Shown: positions 29,078 to 40,073, numbered from the stretch's first letter. The stretch: DNA of 64,000 nucleotides from Aquisalinus luteolus (GCF_009712425.2 NZ_VCJR02000001.1:741001-805000); one strand, 5' to 3'. Notes: generated from the letters alone by a model not told the origin. Made by a program: numbers and translations.

Positions 29078-29105
29078 TTGACGGGGGTGCCCCGCGGCCC
29101 ATAGT
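29078..29105 (+). promoter_or_regulatory. Sigma-70-type promoter of hup
   Basis: TTGACG (29078-29083), a 16-base spacer and CATAGT (29100-29105) make a reasonable housekeeping promoter 50 bases before the hup ATG. Five of six and four of six positions match the consensus. Confidence 0.5.
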
Positions 29106-29154
29106 AGTGGAGCTTCTATTCTACCACTCAAGCCACCATAGAAAGGGGAGGCCA

Positions 29155-29427
29155 ATGAACAAGAACGAGTTTATCGATCGGGTAGCAGACCTGTCCGGCA
29201 TGACGAAAGCCGATGCCGGCCGTGCCGTAGATGCTGTATTCGACGCAATCACAGAGACCCTGAAGAAGGGCGACGATGTCCGCCTTGTCGGTTTCGGCAC
29301 CTTCTCCGCTGCCAAGCGTGCTGCCCGTGACGGCCGCAACCCGCGCACCGGCGAAACGATCAAGATCCCGGCCTCCATCCAGCCGAAATTCTCCGCTGGC
29401 AAGGGCCTGAAAGACGCCCTCAACTAG
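29155..29427 (+). CDS. hup: DNA-binding protein HU
   Basis: Histone-like dimeric DNA-bending protein of the nucleoid. The sequence MNKNEFIDRVADLSGMTKADAGRAVDAVFDAI is the helical dimer domain; VRLVGFGTFSAAKRAARDGRNPRTGETIKIPA is the beta-arm that inserts in the minor groove (with the RNPRTG turn and the conserved Pro). Length is 90 residues. The ribosome site AGGGGAGG is very strong. It follows lon and the chorismate mutase, the standard alphaproteobacterial place for hupB. Confidence 0.97.
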   Translation: MNKNEFIDRVADLSGMTKADAGRAVDAVFDAITETLKKGDDVRLVGFGTFSAAKRAARDGRNPRTGETIKIPASIQPKFSAGKGLKDALN

Positions 29428-29463
29428 GCGCGATTTTTTTGCCGCGCGTGCGCGATTGTCCGC

Positions 29464-29492
29464 TTGATCCGGACGCCGCCCCGCGCTATAGC
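29464..29492 (+). promoter_or_regulatory. Promoter of tRNA-Val overlapping the hup terminator
   Basis: TTGATC (29464-29469), a 17-base spacer and TATAGC (29487-29492) form a sigma-70-like promoter. The start would be near 29499, inside the first arm of the terminator hairpin at 29494-29529. Transcripts from this promoter would lack most of the first arm and so escape the hairpin. Confidence 0.45.
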
Positions 29493-29493
29493 A

Positions 29494-29529
29494 CGACGCT
29501 CACCAGCAATGGTGAGCGTTGTTGTTTTT
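29494..29529 (+). terminator. Rho-independent terminator downstream of hup
   Basis: CGACGCTCACC (29494-29504) and GGTGAGCGTTG (29511-29521) make an 11-bp stem with one G-U pair and a 6-base loop, followed by TTGTTTTT. It lies 66 bases after the hup stop. Confidence 0.8.
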
Positions 29530-29576
29530 AAGGCAGCGACAAATACCCGGACGGCCTTCGCGGCTGTCATCCATGG

Positions 29577-29652
<76 letters not shown>

Positions 29653-29654
29653 CC

Positions 29655-29812
29655 CTACGCCTTCGGCTTCGGGTGGCGTAGCCACTCGCAAGCAGTTAGA
29701 AGTAGGCGTGTCCTTCGAAGCCTTGGCGAAGAAGGACTTTTGATCTTAAAAGCGAAATCCAGCGAATCGATTTTAAGCGAAGAATGCCCCGGCAGGGGCC
29801 TACGGACACCAC
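29655..29812 (+). repeat. Structured non-coding element after tRNA-Val
   Basis: This gap has no gene but is full of perfect inverted repeats: CTACGCC/GGCGTAG (29655-29661, 29675-29681), GTCCTTC/GAAGGAC (29710-29716, 29731-29737), CTTAAAA/TTTTAAG (29745-29751, 29771-29777) and GCCCC/GGGGC (29786-29790, 29795-29799). GTGTCC (29708) could instead pair with GGACAC (29804), which excludes the second hairpin. It may be a dispersed palindromic repeat or a processed tRNA trailer; I cannot tell from one copy. Confidence 0.45.
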
Positions 29813-29836
29813 GCGGATGTCAGCCAATCCGCCCTG

Positions 29837-30118
29837 TCACCCCAAAATCCCAAAGCCGATCTCTTCTGGCGGTTTCGCTTTCTGCATTTCAAGTCCATCG
29901 ACGCGCGCTGCTGGCGGGCCTTCATAAAGCAAGTCCGCCATCTCATCGACCATATCCTCTGATCCACTGAAGACAGCCCTGACAGACCCGTCAGCCTCGT
30001 TCCTGACCCAGCCGTTCAGGCCGCGAGCCATGGCTTCGCCGCGTGTCCAGGCGCGATAGGAAACGCCTTGAACCTTGCCGGTAATCCTTGCCGCAATGGT
30101 CTTCACGGTTGTGCTCAT
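29837..30118 (-). CDS. acyP: Acylphosphatase
   Basis: Small enzyme hydrolysing acyl phosphates. The signature KVQGVSYRAWTRGEAMARGLNGWVRNEADGSVRAVFSGSED contains the catalytic Arg (in VSYRAW) and Asn (in WVRNEADGSV). I chose ATG 30116-30118; an in-frame start at 30148 would add 10 residues. 93 residues matches the family. It stands alone on the minus strand between the tRNA trailer and the radical SAM gene. Confidence 0.93.
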   Translation of the reverse strand: MSTTVKTIAARITGKVQGVSYRAWTRGEAMARGLNGWVRNEADGSVRAVFSGSEDMVDEMADLLYEGPPAARVDGLEMQKAKPPEEIGFGILG

Positions 30119-30226
30119 AATACCCAGACAGCTAACAGGCCGGATCATTCCGTCGCAGTGTCTGCAGATTGATTTTGTTCCTTATTTGTTCCATTCTCTG
30201 TCTCCCGGCGGATCAGGAGAGCAGAT

Positions 30227-31465
30227 ATGGCGGCGCAGACGATCATCGACAAATTGAAGATATTGGCGGACGCGGCCAAATATGATGCGTCCTGCGCGTC
30301 GTCAGGCAGTTCCAAGCGCAACTCGCTCCAGTCGGGAGGGATAGGCTCGACTGAGGGAATGGGTATCTGCCACGCCTATGCGCCGGACGGGCGGTGTATC
30401 TCTCTCTTGAAGATCCTGATGACCAATTTCTGCATTTATGACTGCAGCTATTGCATCAACCGCGTCAGCAGCAATGTCGAGCGGGCGCGGTTCACGCCGC
30501 AGGAGATCGTGCGGCTGACACTCGACTTCTACAAGCGCAACTATATCGAGGGGCTATTCCTCTCCTCCGGCGTCATCCGCAATGCCGATTACACGATGGA
30601 GCAGATGATCGAGGTCGTGCGCACCCTGCGTGAGGAGCATCTGTTCCAGGGCTATATCCACCTGAAGACGATCCCCAATGCAGACCCGATCCTGCGGCTG
30701 GAGGCGGCAAAGTTCGCTGACCGGGTATCGATCAATATCGAACTACCAAAAGACCAGTCGATCGACCGCTTCGCGCCGGAAAAGTCCGGCACCGAGATCC
30801 GCTCGGCCATGGCGCATATGCGCACGCACCTCGATGACGAGGCCGACAAGGCGAAGACGGCCCGCCGCAGGAAGGTGAAGGCGGCCAGCCCGGCCGGCCA
30901 GTCGACCCAGATGATCGTCGGTGCCGATGCGGCGAGCGATGGCGATATCCTGAAGACCAGCTCCAGCCTTTATGCCGGCTATGGCCTGCGCCGCGTCTAT
31001 TACTCCGCCTACAGCCCGATCCCGGATACATCCTTGCACCTACCGCCGCTGAAAACACCGCTGATCCGCGAGCATCGCCTTTATCAGGCCGACTGGCTGA
31101 TGCGGTTCTATGGCTTCGAGATCGAGGAGATCGCCGGGCCTGACAGGCCGATGCTCGACCTCGATATCGATCCGAAGCTTGCCTGGGCCTTGACGGCGCG
31201 GGACCGGTTCCCGGTCGACATCAACCGCGCTGATCGCGAAACTCTGCTGCGCGTGCCGGGTCTCGGGGTGAAGGCCGTGAACCGCATCATCGCCGCCCGC
31301 CGCCATGGCCGCCTGCGCTACGCTGACCTTTCACGGCTCGTCCAGTCCGTCCGCAAGATCGCGCCCTTCATCGTTACCGGCGACTGGACGCCCGGCGGCA
31401 TGCTCGATGCCGTCGACCTGCGCCAGCGCCTTGCCCCCGCACCGGAACAATTGTCGCTGATATGA
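30227..31465 (+). CDS. Putative DNA modification/repair radical SAM protein
   Basis: Radical SAM enzyme of the group always found with a uracil-DNA glycosylase-like partner (TIGR03916). The cluster motif is C69-IYD-C73-SY-C76, which holds the [4Fe-4S] cluster that cleaves S-adenosylmethionine. The C-terminal part (about residues 330-390) carries a helix-hairpin-helix motif (LLRVPGLGVKAVNRIIAARR), so it should contact DNA. The actual reaction is not known. GGAGAG precedes the ATG. The stop overlaps the next start by four bases, so the pair is cotranscribed and coupled. Confidence 0.9.
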   Translation: MAAQTIIDKLKILADAAKYDASCASSGSSKRNSLQSGGIGSTEGMGICHAYAPDGRCISLLKILMTNFCIYDCSYCINRVSSNVERARFTPQEIVRLTLDFYKRNYIEGLFLSSGVIRNADYTMEQMIEVVRTLREEHLFQGYIHLKTIPNADPILRLEAAKFADRVSINIELPKDQSIDRFAPEKSGTEIRSAMAHMRTHLDDEADKAKTARRRKVKAASPAGQSTQMIVGADAASDGDILKTSSSLYAGYGLRRVYYSAYSPIPDTSLHLPPLKTPLIREHRLYQADWLMRFYGFEIEEIAGPDRPMLDLDIDPKLAWALTARDRFPVDINRADRETLLRVPGLGVKAVNRIIAARRHGRLRYADLSRLVQSVRKIAPFIVTGDWTPGGMLDAVDLRQRLAPAPEQLSLI

Positions 31466-32931
31466 TCCGTGTAACTCTCGACAGTCAAAATGATGCCGAT
31501 GAATGGCGGGAGATGGCACGGCTGCTCTGTTCGCATGGCATTGAACCGGCAGATGTAAGCTGGGCCGCCCCGGGCGCGATGGTTGACGACTTGTTCGGCG
31601 GTGAAACACCACCAGCCGAGCCGGGCCCACGCAAACTGTCCGTGCCGAAAGCGTTTCCAGACTTGCTTAAACGCGCAATCTGCCACAGCGATCCCGCACG
31701 TTTCTCCCTGCTTTACCGGCTGCTCTGGCGCCTGCAAAAGGAACCGCGCTTGCTGTCCAATCCCGCCGATACCGACACGATCGAGCTAAACGGGCTGATC
31801 AAGTCGGTCAGCCGCGACTGTCACAAGATGAAGGCGTTCGTCCGCTTCCGCGATATCGGCATGGAAGGGGCGCGCGAACGCTTTGCCGCTTGGTTCGAAC
31901 CGGACCATTACATTGTCGAGCTGACCGCACCGTTCTTCATGCGCCGCTTTGCCAGTATGGACTGGGCGATCTACACGCCCCGGCGCAGCGTCGCTTGGGA
32001 CGGCAAGCAACTTGTCTTTGGCCCCGGCGCGACGCGCGACAGCGTGCCCGCGGAAGACGCGGTGGAGGACCAGTGGAAGGCCTATTACGTCTCCATCTTC
32101 AATCCGGCCCGGGTCAAGGTGAATGCCATGACATCGGAGATGCCGAAGAAATACTGGAAGAACCTGCCTGAGGCGGCACTGATCCCCGATCTCATCGCGG
32201 GGGCGCAGGCTCGCGTTACCGCGATGCAGGCGGCGGGGCCGTCCATGCCTAATCCGCAGACGGACAAATGGCGCGAGAAGCGGGCACTGGAAGAAGAAAC
32301 CGGCCTGCCGCCGATGGAGGCCCTGAACCGCCAGCTTGCCAAGTGCCGGGACTGTCCGATCGGAGAATGCGCGACGCAGGTGGTGAAAGGCGAGGGGCCG
32401 CTCGATGCCCGTCTGATGATCATCGGCGAGCAGCCGGGTGACCAGGAAGACCTGCGCGGGCGGCCCTTTGTCGGCCCGGCGGGCCAGCTGCTCGACAAGG
32501 CGCTGGACGAGGCCGGCATCGACCGTCAGCAAGCCTATGTCACCAATGCGGTCAAGCACTTCAAATATTCCATGCGCGGCAAGCGGCGCCAGCACCAGCG
32601 CCCAACGGCGGACGAGATCAGGCGCTGCCGCGACTGGGTGCGCCGCGAGGTCGAGATCGTCCAGCCGCAGCTGATCCTGCTATTGGGCGCCACGGCGGCC
32701 TATAGCTTGCTCGACACGCGCAAGCCGATGCGCGACCTGCGCCAGTCACTCTGGGGCTATGATGCGGCGCAGGTCGCTATCACGGTTCATCCGTCCTATC
32801 TGTTGCGCCTGCCCGAGGCAGAGCAGGCACCGGCCTACGAGGCCTTTGTCGAGGACCTGTCGCGCATTCCCCGCTTGCTGGACGGTCTGCCGCCGCTATC
32901 GCAAAAAGCAAAGTTGTCGCTGCCAGTGTGA
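31462..32931 (+). CDS. Fused TIGR03915-type domain and UdgX uracil-DNA glycosylase
   Basis: A two-domain protein. Residues 1 to about 240 match the uncharacterised partner domain of the radical SAM protein (TIGR03915-like). Residues about 285-489 are a UdgX-type uracil-DNA glycosylase: Cys295 and Cys298 (CRDCPIGEC) for the iron-sulfur cluster, GEQPGDQED (322-330) for the water-activating motif, the UdgX-specific loop KRRQHQRP with His378, and HPSYLLR (443-449). UdgX proteins form a covalent bond to uracil-excised DNA through the loop His, so this one should be able to capture uracil sites. UdgX loops usually read KRRIHK; here the residues around His differ. It overlaps the upstream gene by four bases. 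Confidence 0.9.
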   Translation: MIRVTLDSQNDADEWREMARLLCSHGIEPADVSWAAPGAMVDDLFGGETPPAEPGPRKLSVPKAFPDLLKRAICHSDPARFSLLYRLLWRLQKEPRLLSNPADTDTIELNGLIKSVSRDCHKMKAFVRFRDIGMEGARERFAAWFEPDHYIVELTAPFFMRRFASMDWAIYTPRRSVAWDGKQLVFGPGATRDSVPAEDAVEDQWKAYYVSIFNPARVKVNAMTSEMPKKYWKNLPEAALIPDLIAGAQARVTAMQAAGPSMPNPQTDKWREKRALEEETGLPPMEALNRQLAKCRDCPIGECATQVVKGEGPLDARLMIIGEQPGDQEDLRGRPFVGPAGQLLDKALDEAGIDRQQAYVTNAVKHFKYSMRGKRRQHQRPTADEIRRCRDWVRREVEIVQPQLILLLGATAAYSLLDTRKPMRDLRQSLWGYDAAQVAITVHPSYLLRLPEAEQAPAYEAFVEDLSRIPRLLDGLPPLSQKAKLSLPV

Positions 32932-33003
32932 TCGTTCAGGACAGGGCTGCTATCCACGCCTGAAAGCCCTATATGTTTCCGGAGACCAGTAAGGGGGCAT
33001 TGT

Positions 33004-33405
33004 ATGCGCGAACCAAGCCACGAGGATTTTTACGCCATCGCCATGGAGGCCTATGGCCGGCTGCCGATCCAGTTCCGCAAGCTTGCCGATGATATTACCA
33101 TCCGCGTGGAGGATTTCGCCGAACCTGAGGTGCTGTCCGATCTTGACATCCCCGACGCGTTCAACCTGCTCGGGCTTTATCACGGTGTCGACGTGACCCG
33201 CAAAAGCCTGTGGGACCTGAATGTCCAGAACGACATGATTTTTCTCTACCGCAAGCCGATCCTGAACATGGCGCGCCAGTCCAGCGACACGCTGGAACAT
33301 ATCATCGAGCATGTGCTGATCCATGAGATCGGTCACCATTTCGGCCTGTCAGACGACGAGATGCACGCCCTTGAGGATGAAGCCGATGGCGAGGAAATGG
33401 ACTAG
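33004..33405 (+). CDS. Small zincin-like metallopeptidase (PF06262)
   Basis: Minimal zinc peptidase-fold protein. The zinc motif HEIGHHFGLSDDEMHALE matches the family signature HExxHHFGxSDxxL. The preceding segment FNLLGLYHGVDVTRKS is also characteristic. Its substrate is unknown and it may not be a protease. It is 133 residues, starts 72 bases after the UdgX fusion on the same strand, and is convergent with acs. Confidence 0.88.
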   Translation: MREPSHEDFYAIAMEAYGRLPIQFRKLADDITIRVEDFAEPEVLSDLDIPDAFNLLGLYHGVDVTRKSLWDLNVQNDMIFLYRKPILNMARQSSDTLEHIIEHVLIHEIGHHFGLSDDEMHALEDEADGEEMD

Positions 33406-33416
33406 CGGTCCATCTC

Positions 33417-35357
<1,941 letters not shown>

Positions 35358-35559
35358 GTCTCGTCTCCTCCGGACTTCTTTGAGAGGTGTTATTGAAAGA
35401 AACTAGCGTACGGACAAGCCCCGTCGAGCAGAAACCGTCACCTGGCGTTCCCCTATAGTATAGACGTGGTCGGGGTGATCATATTCCAACAACATGAACT
35501 TGCTAGTTTTTGACAGAGTCAGCGGGGGGCGACGATGCAGTCATGCTCAAGTCGCTTCC

Positions 35560-37875
35560 TCACGCCTGCTCGAGGAATGAATCGATCACCTTTTTGTGGC
35601 CGGAATGGTCGAAATCGACCTCCAGCTTGTTGCCCTCGGCAGCGACGACATTGCCATAGCCGAATTTCTGGTGGAACACGCGAGAGCCGACGCGGAAGCT
35701 GGTCGAGCCGGGGGAGGAGGTGGCGACCAGCTCGGCGCGGCCCTCCAGCATCGGTGCAGAGCCTGTCCGGCCTCTCGCCGACTTGGCGCGGCGCCAGCCC
35801 GGCGTGTCATAGGTATCGTTCGTCTCGGCCATGTCGTTGAAGGAGGAATAGGCCGCAAGCTCCGATGCCGCATTGCCATAGAGGCCGGGCTCTGAGACGA
35901 CCTCGACATGTTTCTCCGGCAGTTCGTCGATGAAGCGGGACGGCATGGCGTTCTGCCATCGTCCGTATACCAGCCGGTTCGCGGCAAAGGAAATGCGGCA
36001 GCTCTCCCGCGCGCGGGTGATGCCCACGTAAGCCAGACGGCGCTCTTCCTCCAGCCCCTCATTGCCGTTCTCGTCGAGCGAGCGGGCGGAAGGGAAGATT
36101 TCCTCCTCCCAGCCGGGTAAGAAGACTACGGGGAATTCGAGGCCCTTGGCCGCGTGCAGGGTCATCAGCATGACCTGGCCTTCGGACGTGTCCTGATTGA
36201 TATCGGCCACGAGGGATACATGGTCGAGATAGCCGGCGAGGGTGTCGAACTCCCCGGCGGCGTTGACCAGTTCTTTCAGGTTTTCCAGCTTGGACGGCGC
36301 CTGCGGGCTCTTGGACGATTTCCAGAACTCCGTATACCCGCTTTCTTCGAGGATCGTCTCGGTTAGAATATCGGGACGTGCTTCGCGCGCGGCTTCGCCC
36401 CAGCGCATCAGGCCTTCGAGGAATTGCGTCAGGCCGGTGCGGGCCTTGCCCTTGATTTCGTCTGTTTCCAGCAGCATTTGCGCGGCGCGGGCGAGCGACA
36501 CACCCTGCTTGCGGGCAGTGATGGTCAGCGCCTGGATCGCCTTGTCGCCCATGCCCCGGCGCGGCTTGTTGACGATCCTGAGGAACGACAAATCATCTTC
36601 CGGGTTTCGGGTCAGGCGAAGGTAGGCGAGGGCGTCGCGGGTCTCCTCGCGTTCGTAGAAGCGCGGGCCGCCGACGACCTGATAGGCGATGCCCGCCGTG
36701 TTGAACCGTTCCTCGAACGAACGCATCTGGAACGAGGCACGCACCAGCACGGCCATGTCGGAGAGGGAGCGACCCTTGCGCTGTTCGCTCTCGATATCGT
36801 CCGTCACCGTGCGGGCCTCTTCCTCGCCATCCCAGACACCGCGCAGCTTCACCTTCTCATGCTCGCTCTCGTCGTCGGTCCACAGCGTCTTGCCGAGACG
36901 GGTGCGATTGGCCTCGATCAGGCCGGAGGCGGCGGCGAGGATCGCGGGCGTCGAGCGATAGTTCCGCTCCAGCCGGATCACCTTGGCGCCGGGAAAGTCC
37001 TTCTCGAAATTGAGGATGTTGGCGACCTCCGCCCCGCGCCAGCCATAGATCGACTGGTCGTCATCGCCGACGACGCAGATGTTCCTGTTCTTCTGGGCGA
37101 GCAGCCGCAGCCACAGATATTGCGCGATGTTGGTGTCCTGATACTCGTCGACCAGCATGTAGCGGAACTTGTCCTGATATTTGGCGAGAATGTCAGGATG
37201 CTTCTGGAAGATGGTGATGTTGTGCACCAGCAGGTCACCGAAATCCGCCGCGTTCAGGGTGACCAGCCGCTCCTGATAGGCCTTGTAGAGCTCGATGCCC
37301 TTGCCATTGCCAAAATGGTGGGCCTCGCCCTTGGGCACATTGTCCGGCGTCAGGCCCCGGTTCTTCCAGTCGTCGATGAAGCTGGCGAGCCCGCGGCCGG
37401 ACCAGCGTTTTTCGTCCAGCCCCGCCGCCTCGATCACCTGCTTGCACAGGCGCACCTGGTCATCTGTGTCGATGATGGTGAAGCTCGACTTGAGGTCCAC
37501 AACCTCGGCATGGATGCGCAGGATCTTCGCGGCGATGGAGTGGAACGTGCCGAGCCATTGCATGCCCTCGACCACATCGCCGACGAGGTGGCCGATCCGC
37601 TCCTTCATCTCGCGCGCGGCCTTGTTGGTGAAGGTCACGGCCAGTACCTGCCACGGCGCGGCGAGGCGCGTGGCAAGGATATGAGCGAGGCGGGTCGTCA
37701 GCGCGCGCGTCTTGCCGGTGCCGGCACCGGCAAGCATCAGCACGGGGCCTTCGGTCGTCATGACCGCCTCGCGCTGGGCATCGTTCAGCCCCTCGAGGTA
37801 AGCGGCGGCATCGACGGGGGCGGGGCGTGCGGCAGCGGCAGCACGCTGGGACAGGGGGATATTCTCGGAACTCAT
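35560..37875 (-). CDS. uvrD: UvrD/PcrA-type DNA helicase
   Basis: Superfamily 1A 3'-5' helicase for nucleotide excision and mismatch repair. Walker A is LAGAGTGKTRALT (residues about 48-60), with QVLAVTFTNKAAREMKERI (Ia), MLVDEYQDTN (II), VGDDDQSIYGWRGA (III), RLERNYRST (IV), VMLMTLHAAKGLEFPVVF (V), and EEERRLAYVGITRARE (VI). A PcrA/UvrD-type tudor-like C-terminal end is present (GSRVFHQKFGYGNVVAAEGNKLEVDFD). I chose ATG 37873-37875; another at 37884 gives three more residues, and a longer frame to 38082 would overlap the plus-strand gene at 38021. No strong ribosome site distinguishes the first two. Confidence 0.95.
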   Translation of the reverse strand: MSSENIPLSQRAAAAARPAPVDAAAYLEGLNDAQREAVMTTEGPVLMLAGAGTGKTRALTTRLAHILATRLAAPWQVLAVTFTNKAAREMKERIGHLVGDVVEGMQWLGTFHSIAAKILRIHAEVVDLKSSFTIIDTDDQVRLCKQVIEAAGLDEKRWSGRGLASFIDDWKNRGLTPDNVPKGEAHHFGNGKGIELYKAYQERLVTLNAADFGDLLVHNITIFQKHPDILAKYQDKFRYMLVDEYQDTNIAQYLWLRLLAQKNRNICVVGDDDQSIYGWRGAEVANILNFEKDFPGAKVIRLERNYRSTPAILAAASGLIEANRTRLGKTLWTDDESEHEKVKLRGVWDGEEEARTVTDDIESEQRKGRSLSDMAVLVRASFQMRSFEERFNTAGIAYQVVGGPRFYEREETRDALAYLRLTRNPEDDLSFLRIVNKPRRGMGDKAIQALTITARKQGVSLARAAQMLLETDEIKGKARTGLTQFLEGLMRWGEAAREARPDILTETILEESGYTEFWKSSKSPQAPSKLENLKELVNAAGEFDTLAGYLDHVSLVADINQDTSEGQVMLMTLHAAKGLEFPVVFLPGWEEEIFPSARSLDENGNEGLEEERRLAYVGITRARESCRISFAANRLVYGRWQNAMPSRFIDELPEKHVEVVSEPGLYGNAASELAAYSSFNDMAETNDTYDTPGWRRAKSARGRTGSAPMLEGRAELVATSSPGSTSFRVGSRVFHQKFGYGNVVAAEGNKLEVDFDHSGHKKVIDSFLEQA

Positions 37876-38020
37876 GGTGAACATATAGGACCAAGAGAAC
37901 GATTCTGGAACAAGGGCCGAATGCCGCGCCGGGGCAGGATCTTGATGAAAACCCTGCAACCTTTTGTTGGCGGTCAGGCAGAATGCACGATACGCTGGTG
38001 ATCGACGAGGGAACGAAATC

Positions 38021-38965
38021 ATGAAAGCAAAAATACAGGCGGTCTCAACCGCGACGGGCGCGCTCAAATTCGGCATGAACAATATCCTTCTGACCCTGAA
38101 GCTTTACTGGGTCGGCATGCTGCTTTTTGTCGGCGGTTATGCGCTGAGCTTTCTCGGCGCCATCCAGCTTGCGGGCGGGTTCGACGCGCTGGAAAGCGGG
38201 GAAGCGGCAGTGCCGTTTTGGCCGTTCCTGTTGGTTTTTGTCGTGGTGATGGGTCTGGGTGCCCTTGCGTTCGCGCCGGCGTCTGTGCGTTTGGCAAGGA
38301 TTATCGCTGGAGATGCAGGTGAGCCATCCGGAATAGGCTATCTGAAGTTTACGGGGCGCGAGTGGCGATATGTCAAAGGGATGGTGATACTGGGGCTGAT
38401 CTACCTGTTTCTCGTCTTCGTGCCCACCATGCTGCCCATGGCATTCGTGAACCTGGAAACGGGCGAAATACCTGCATTCCTCAGTATGTTGCCATTACTG
38501 ATGTTCATCATCATGCTCGTATTCCTCTGGTTCATGCTGCGACTGGTCACCTTCCTGCCCATGATCGCAATAGAAGACCGGCTTTCCTTCCGTGATGCCT
38601 TCCGCATGACAAAAGGAAATGTCTGGCGGATCGTCGGGTCATTCCTGCTGCTTTACCTGATGCTGGTCGGCATATATTTCGCTGTTTTCTTTGGCGTCGC
38701 CCTCGTTTCCGGCATCGTCATGATCCCGCTTTCCTTGACAATGCAGGGAGGCGAGCCGGGGGCATTGACGATCATCCTCGGCGTCGTCCTCGGTCTTGTT
38801 TCCCTGGTATTTTACTTTGCCATGATTGCTTTCATGGGTGGCTCGTTCCATGCGTGGGGAACGAAGGTCTATCTGGCGCTGGCTCGCCCTGCAGTCGATG
38901 AGCCTGCGGTAGAAGCGGCTGCATCAGGATCAGACTCTCCGATGCCTGGCGGCCAGGACAACTAA
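38021..38965 (+). CDS. Tandem membrane protein family, copy 1
   Basis: I do not recognise a named family. It has about six to seven transmembrane segments in 314 residues. It shares with the next three genes the start MK-x-K/L, a segment like SVRLARIIAGD...FTGREWRYV before the third helix, an IAIEDRLSFRDAFRMTKGNVWRI loop, and a C-terminal GTKVYLALAR-like end, so this is the most divergent copy. GGGAACG lies upstream of the ATG at 38021. The gap to copy 2 is 70 bases. The acidic/polar tail is short. A relation to membrane domains of the YciC or GPDPase_memb type is possible but unproven. Confidence 0.7.
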   Translation: MKAKIQAVSTATGALKFGMNNILLTLKLYWVGMLLFVGGYALSFLGAIQLAGGFDALESGEAAVPFWPFLLVFVVVMGLGALAFAPASVRLARIIAGDAGEPSGIGYLKFTGREWRYVKGMVILGLIYLFLVFVPTMLPMAFVNLETGEIPAFLSMLPLLMFIIMLVFLWFMLRLVTFLPMIAIEDRLSFRDAFRMTKGNVWRIVGSFLLLYLMLVGIYFAVFFGVALVSGIVMIPLSLTMQGGEPGALTIILGVVLGLVSLVFYFAMIAFMGGSFHAWGTKVYLALARPAVDEPAVEAAASGSDSPMPGGQDN

Positions 38966-39035
38966 TCATTGTATCCGGGTCATTTCCGGTTAGGCTGTTT
39001 GCGGGGCGTATGAGTAGACGAGGGGAATTGGGGAC

Positions 39036-40073
39036 ATGAAGCCGAAACTTCGATCAGGGCAGCTGGCGACGAGTGCGCTTGGGCTTACGGCGCGGAACAT
39101 CCCGCTCATCATCAGGCTTTTCCTGTTTCCGGCGCTGGCGGTGCTGGCGATCGAAGTGATCTATCTGGTGACCGCATTCGGGGACCTGTGGCTGGCGATC
39201 CTGCAGGGCGATGCTGGCGCCATCGAGGCGGAGGCCTATGGCCCGTCCTACTATTTGGCCGACGGTGCTCGCTATGTGATCAGCATGATCCTGTTTGCGC
39301 CCGGCACGGTGCGGCTGAGCCGGATCATCGCCGGCGACATCGAGCCGCCAGGCGGCTTCTGGCATTTCAGCTTTGGCGCGCGCGAATGGCGCTACGCCAT
39401 CGCATCGGTCCTGGTTGCAGCTGTGTCCTGGATCTTTTTCCTGGCGCTGCCAGGCGGCTTGTCAGAGTTCGTTTTTGGCAACTTCATGCCGGACATCTAC
39501 GCGCTGCTCGGCATTCCAGAGGGCATGGAAGTCTGGATATTTCTGGCGCTGTTGATCGGCATGGTCTGGCTGTCGGTGAAACTTATACCGTACCTGCCGA
39601 TGGTGGCTATCGAGAACCGACTGGACATAGGCCGCGGGCTGGGGCTGAGCTTCGGCAATTTCTGGAACATTTTCGGGGCGCTGATCCTTTTCGGGATCAT
39701 CCTTATAGGGCTTTATATCGCGCTGATGATCATTGTCGCGATCGTCATCATGATTGCCGCCTTTATCGGGATCATGGTGGCAGGGATCGAGGATTCCACC
39801 CACGCGGCCGAGGTCGGGACCATGATCGGTTTTGCCATCGGCTTTGTCGCCGGATATGGCTTCAGCGCTTTTTCCGCGTCGGCCACTTTCGTGCTGGCGG
39901 CCCTGGTTTATCTCGGCATCGTACGCCCCACGACAGAACAGGATCTGATCGACAAGCTCGACGATACGCCGATAAATCCCGAGGATGAGCCGGATCCGGA
40001 TGGTCAAGACAGTACAAAAAAACCCGAGAGTGAGGCTGGTCAGGTGAAGGCAAATGATGCTGCGCCGCAATAA
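39036..40073 (+). CDS. Tandem membrane protein family, copy 2
   Basis: 345 residues with about seven hydrophobic helices. Begins MKPKLRSGQLATSALGLTARN, and repeats the family elements TVRLSRIIAGDIEPPGGFWHFSFGAREWRYAIA, PYLPMVAIENRLDIGRGLGLSFGNFWNIFGA, and a KMYQSLTR-like position replaced by LVYLGIVRP. A charged C-terminal tail of about 45 residues (DEPDPDGQDSTKKPESEAG) is not present in copies 3 and 4. Upstream GAGGGGAATTGGGG. It may be cotranscribed with copies 1, 3 and 4 (gaps of 70-74 bases). Confidence 0.7.
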   Translation: MKPKLRSGQLATSALGLTARNIPLIIRLFLFPALAVLAIEVIYLVTAFGDLWLAILQGDAGAIEAEAYGPSYYLADGARYVISMILFAPGTVRLSRIIAGDIEPPGGFWHFSFGAREWRYAIASVLVAAVSWIFFLALPGGLSEFVFGNFMPDIYALLGIPEGMEVWIFLALLIGMVWLSVKLIPYLPMVAIENRLDIGRGLGLSFGNFWNIFGALILFGIILIGLYIALMIIVAIVIMIAAFIGIMVAGIEDSTHAAEVGTMIGFAIGFVAGYGFSAFSASATFVLAALVYLGIVRPTTEQDLIDKLDDTPINPEDEPDPDGQDSTKKPESEAGQVKANDAAPQ

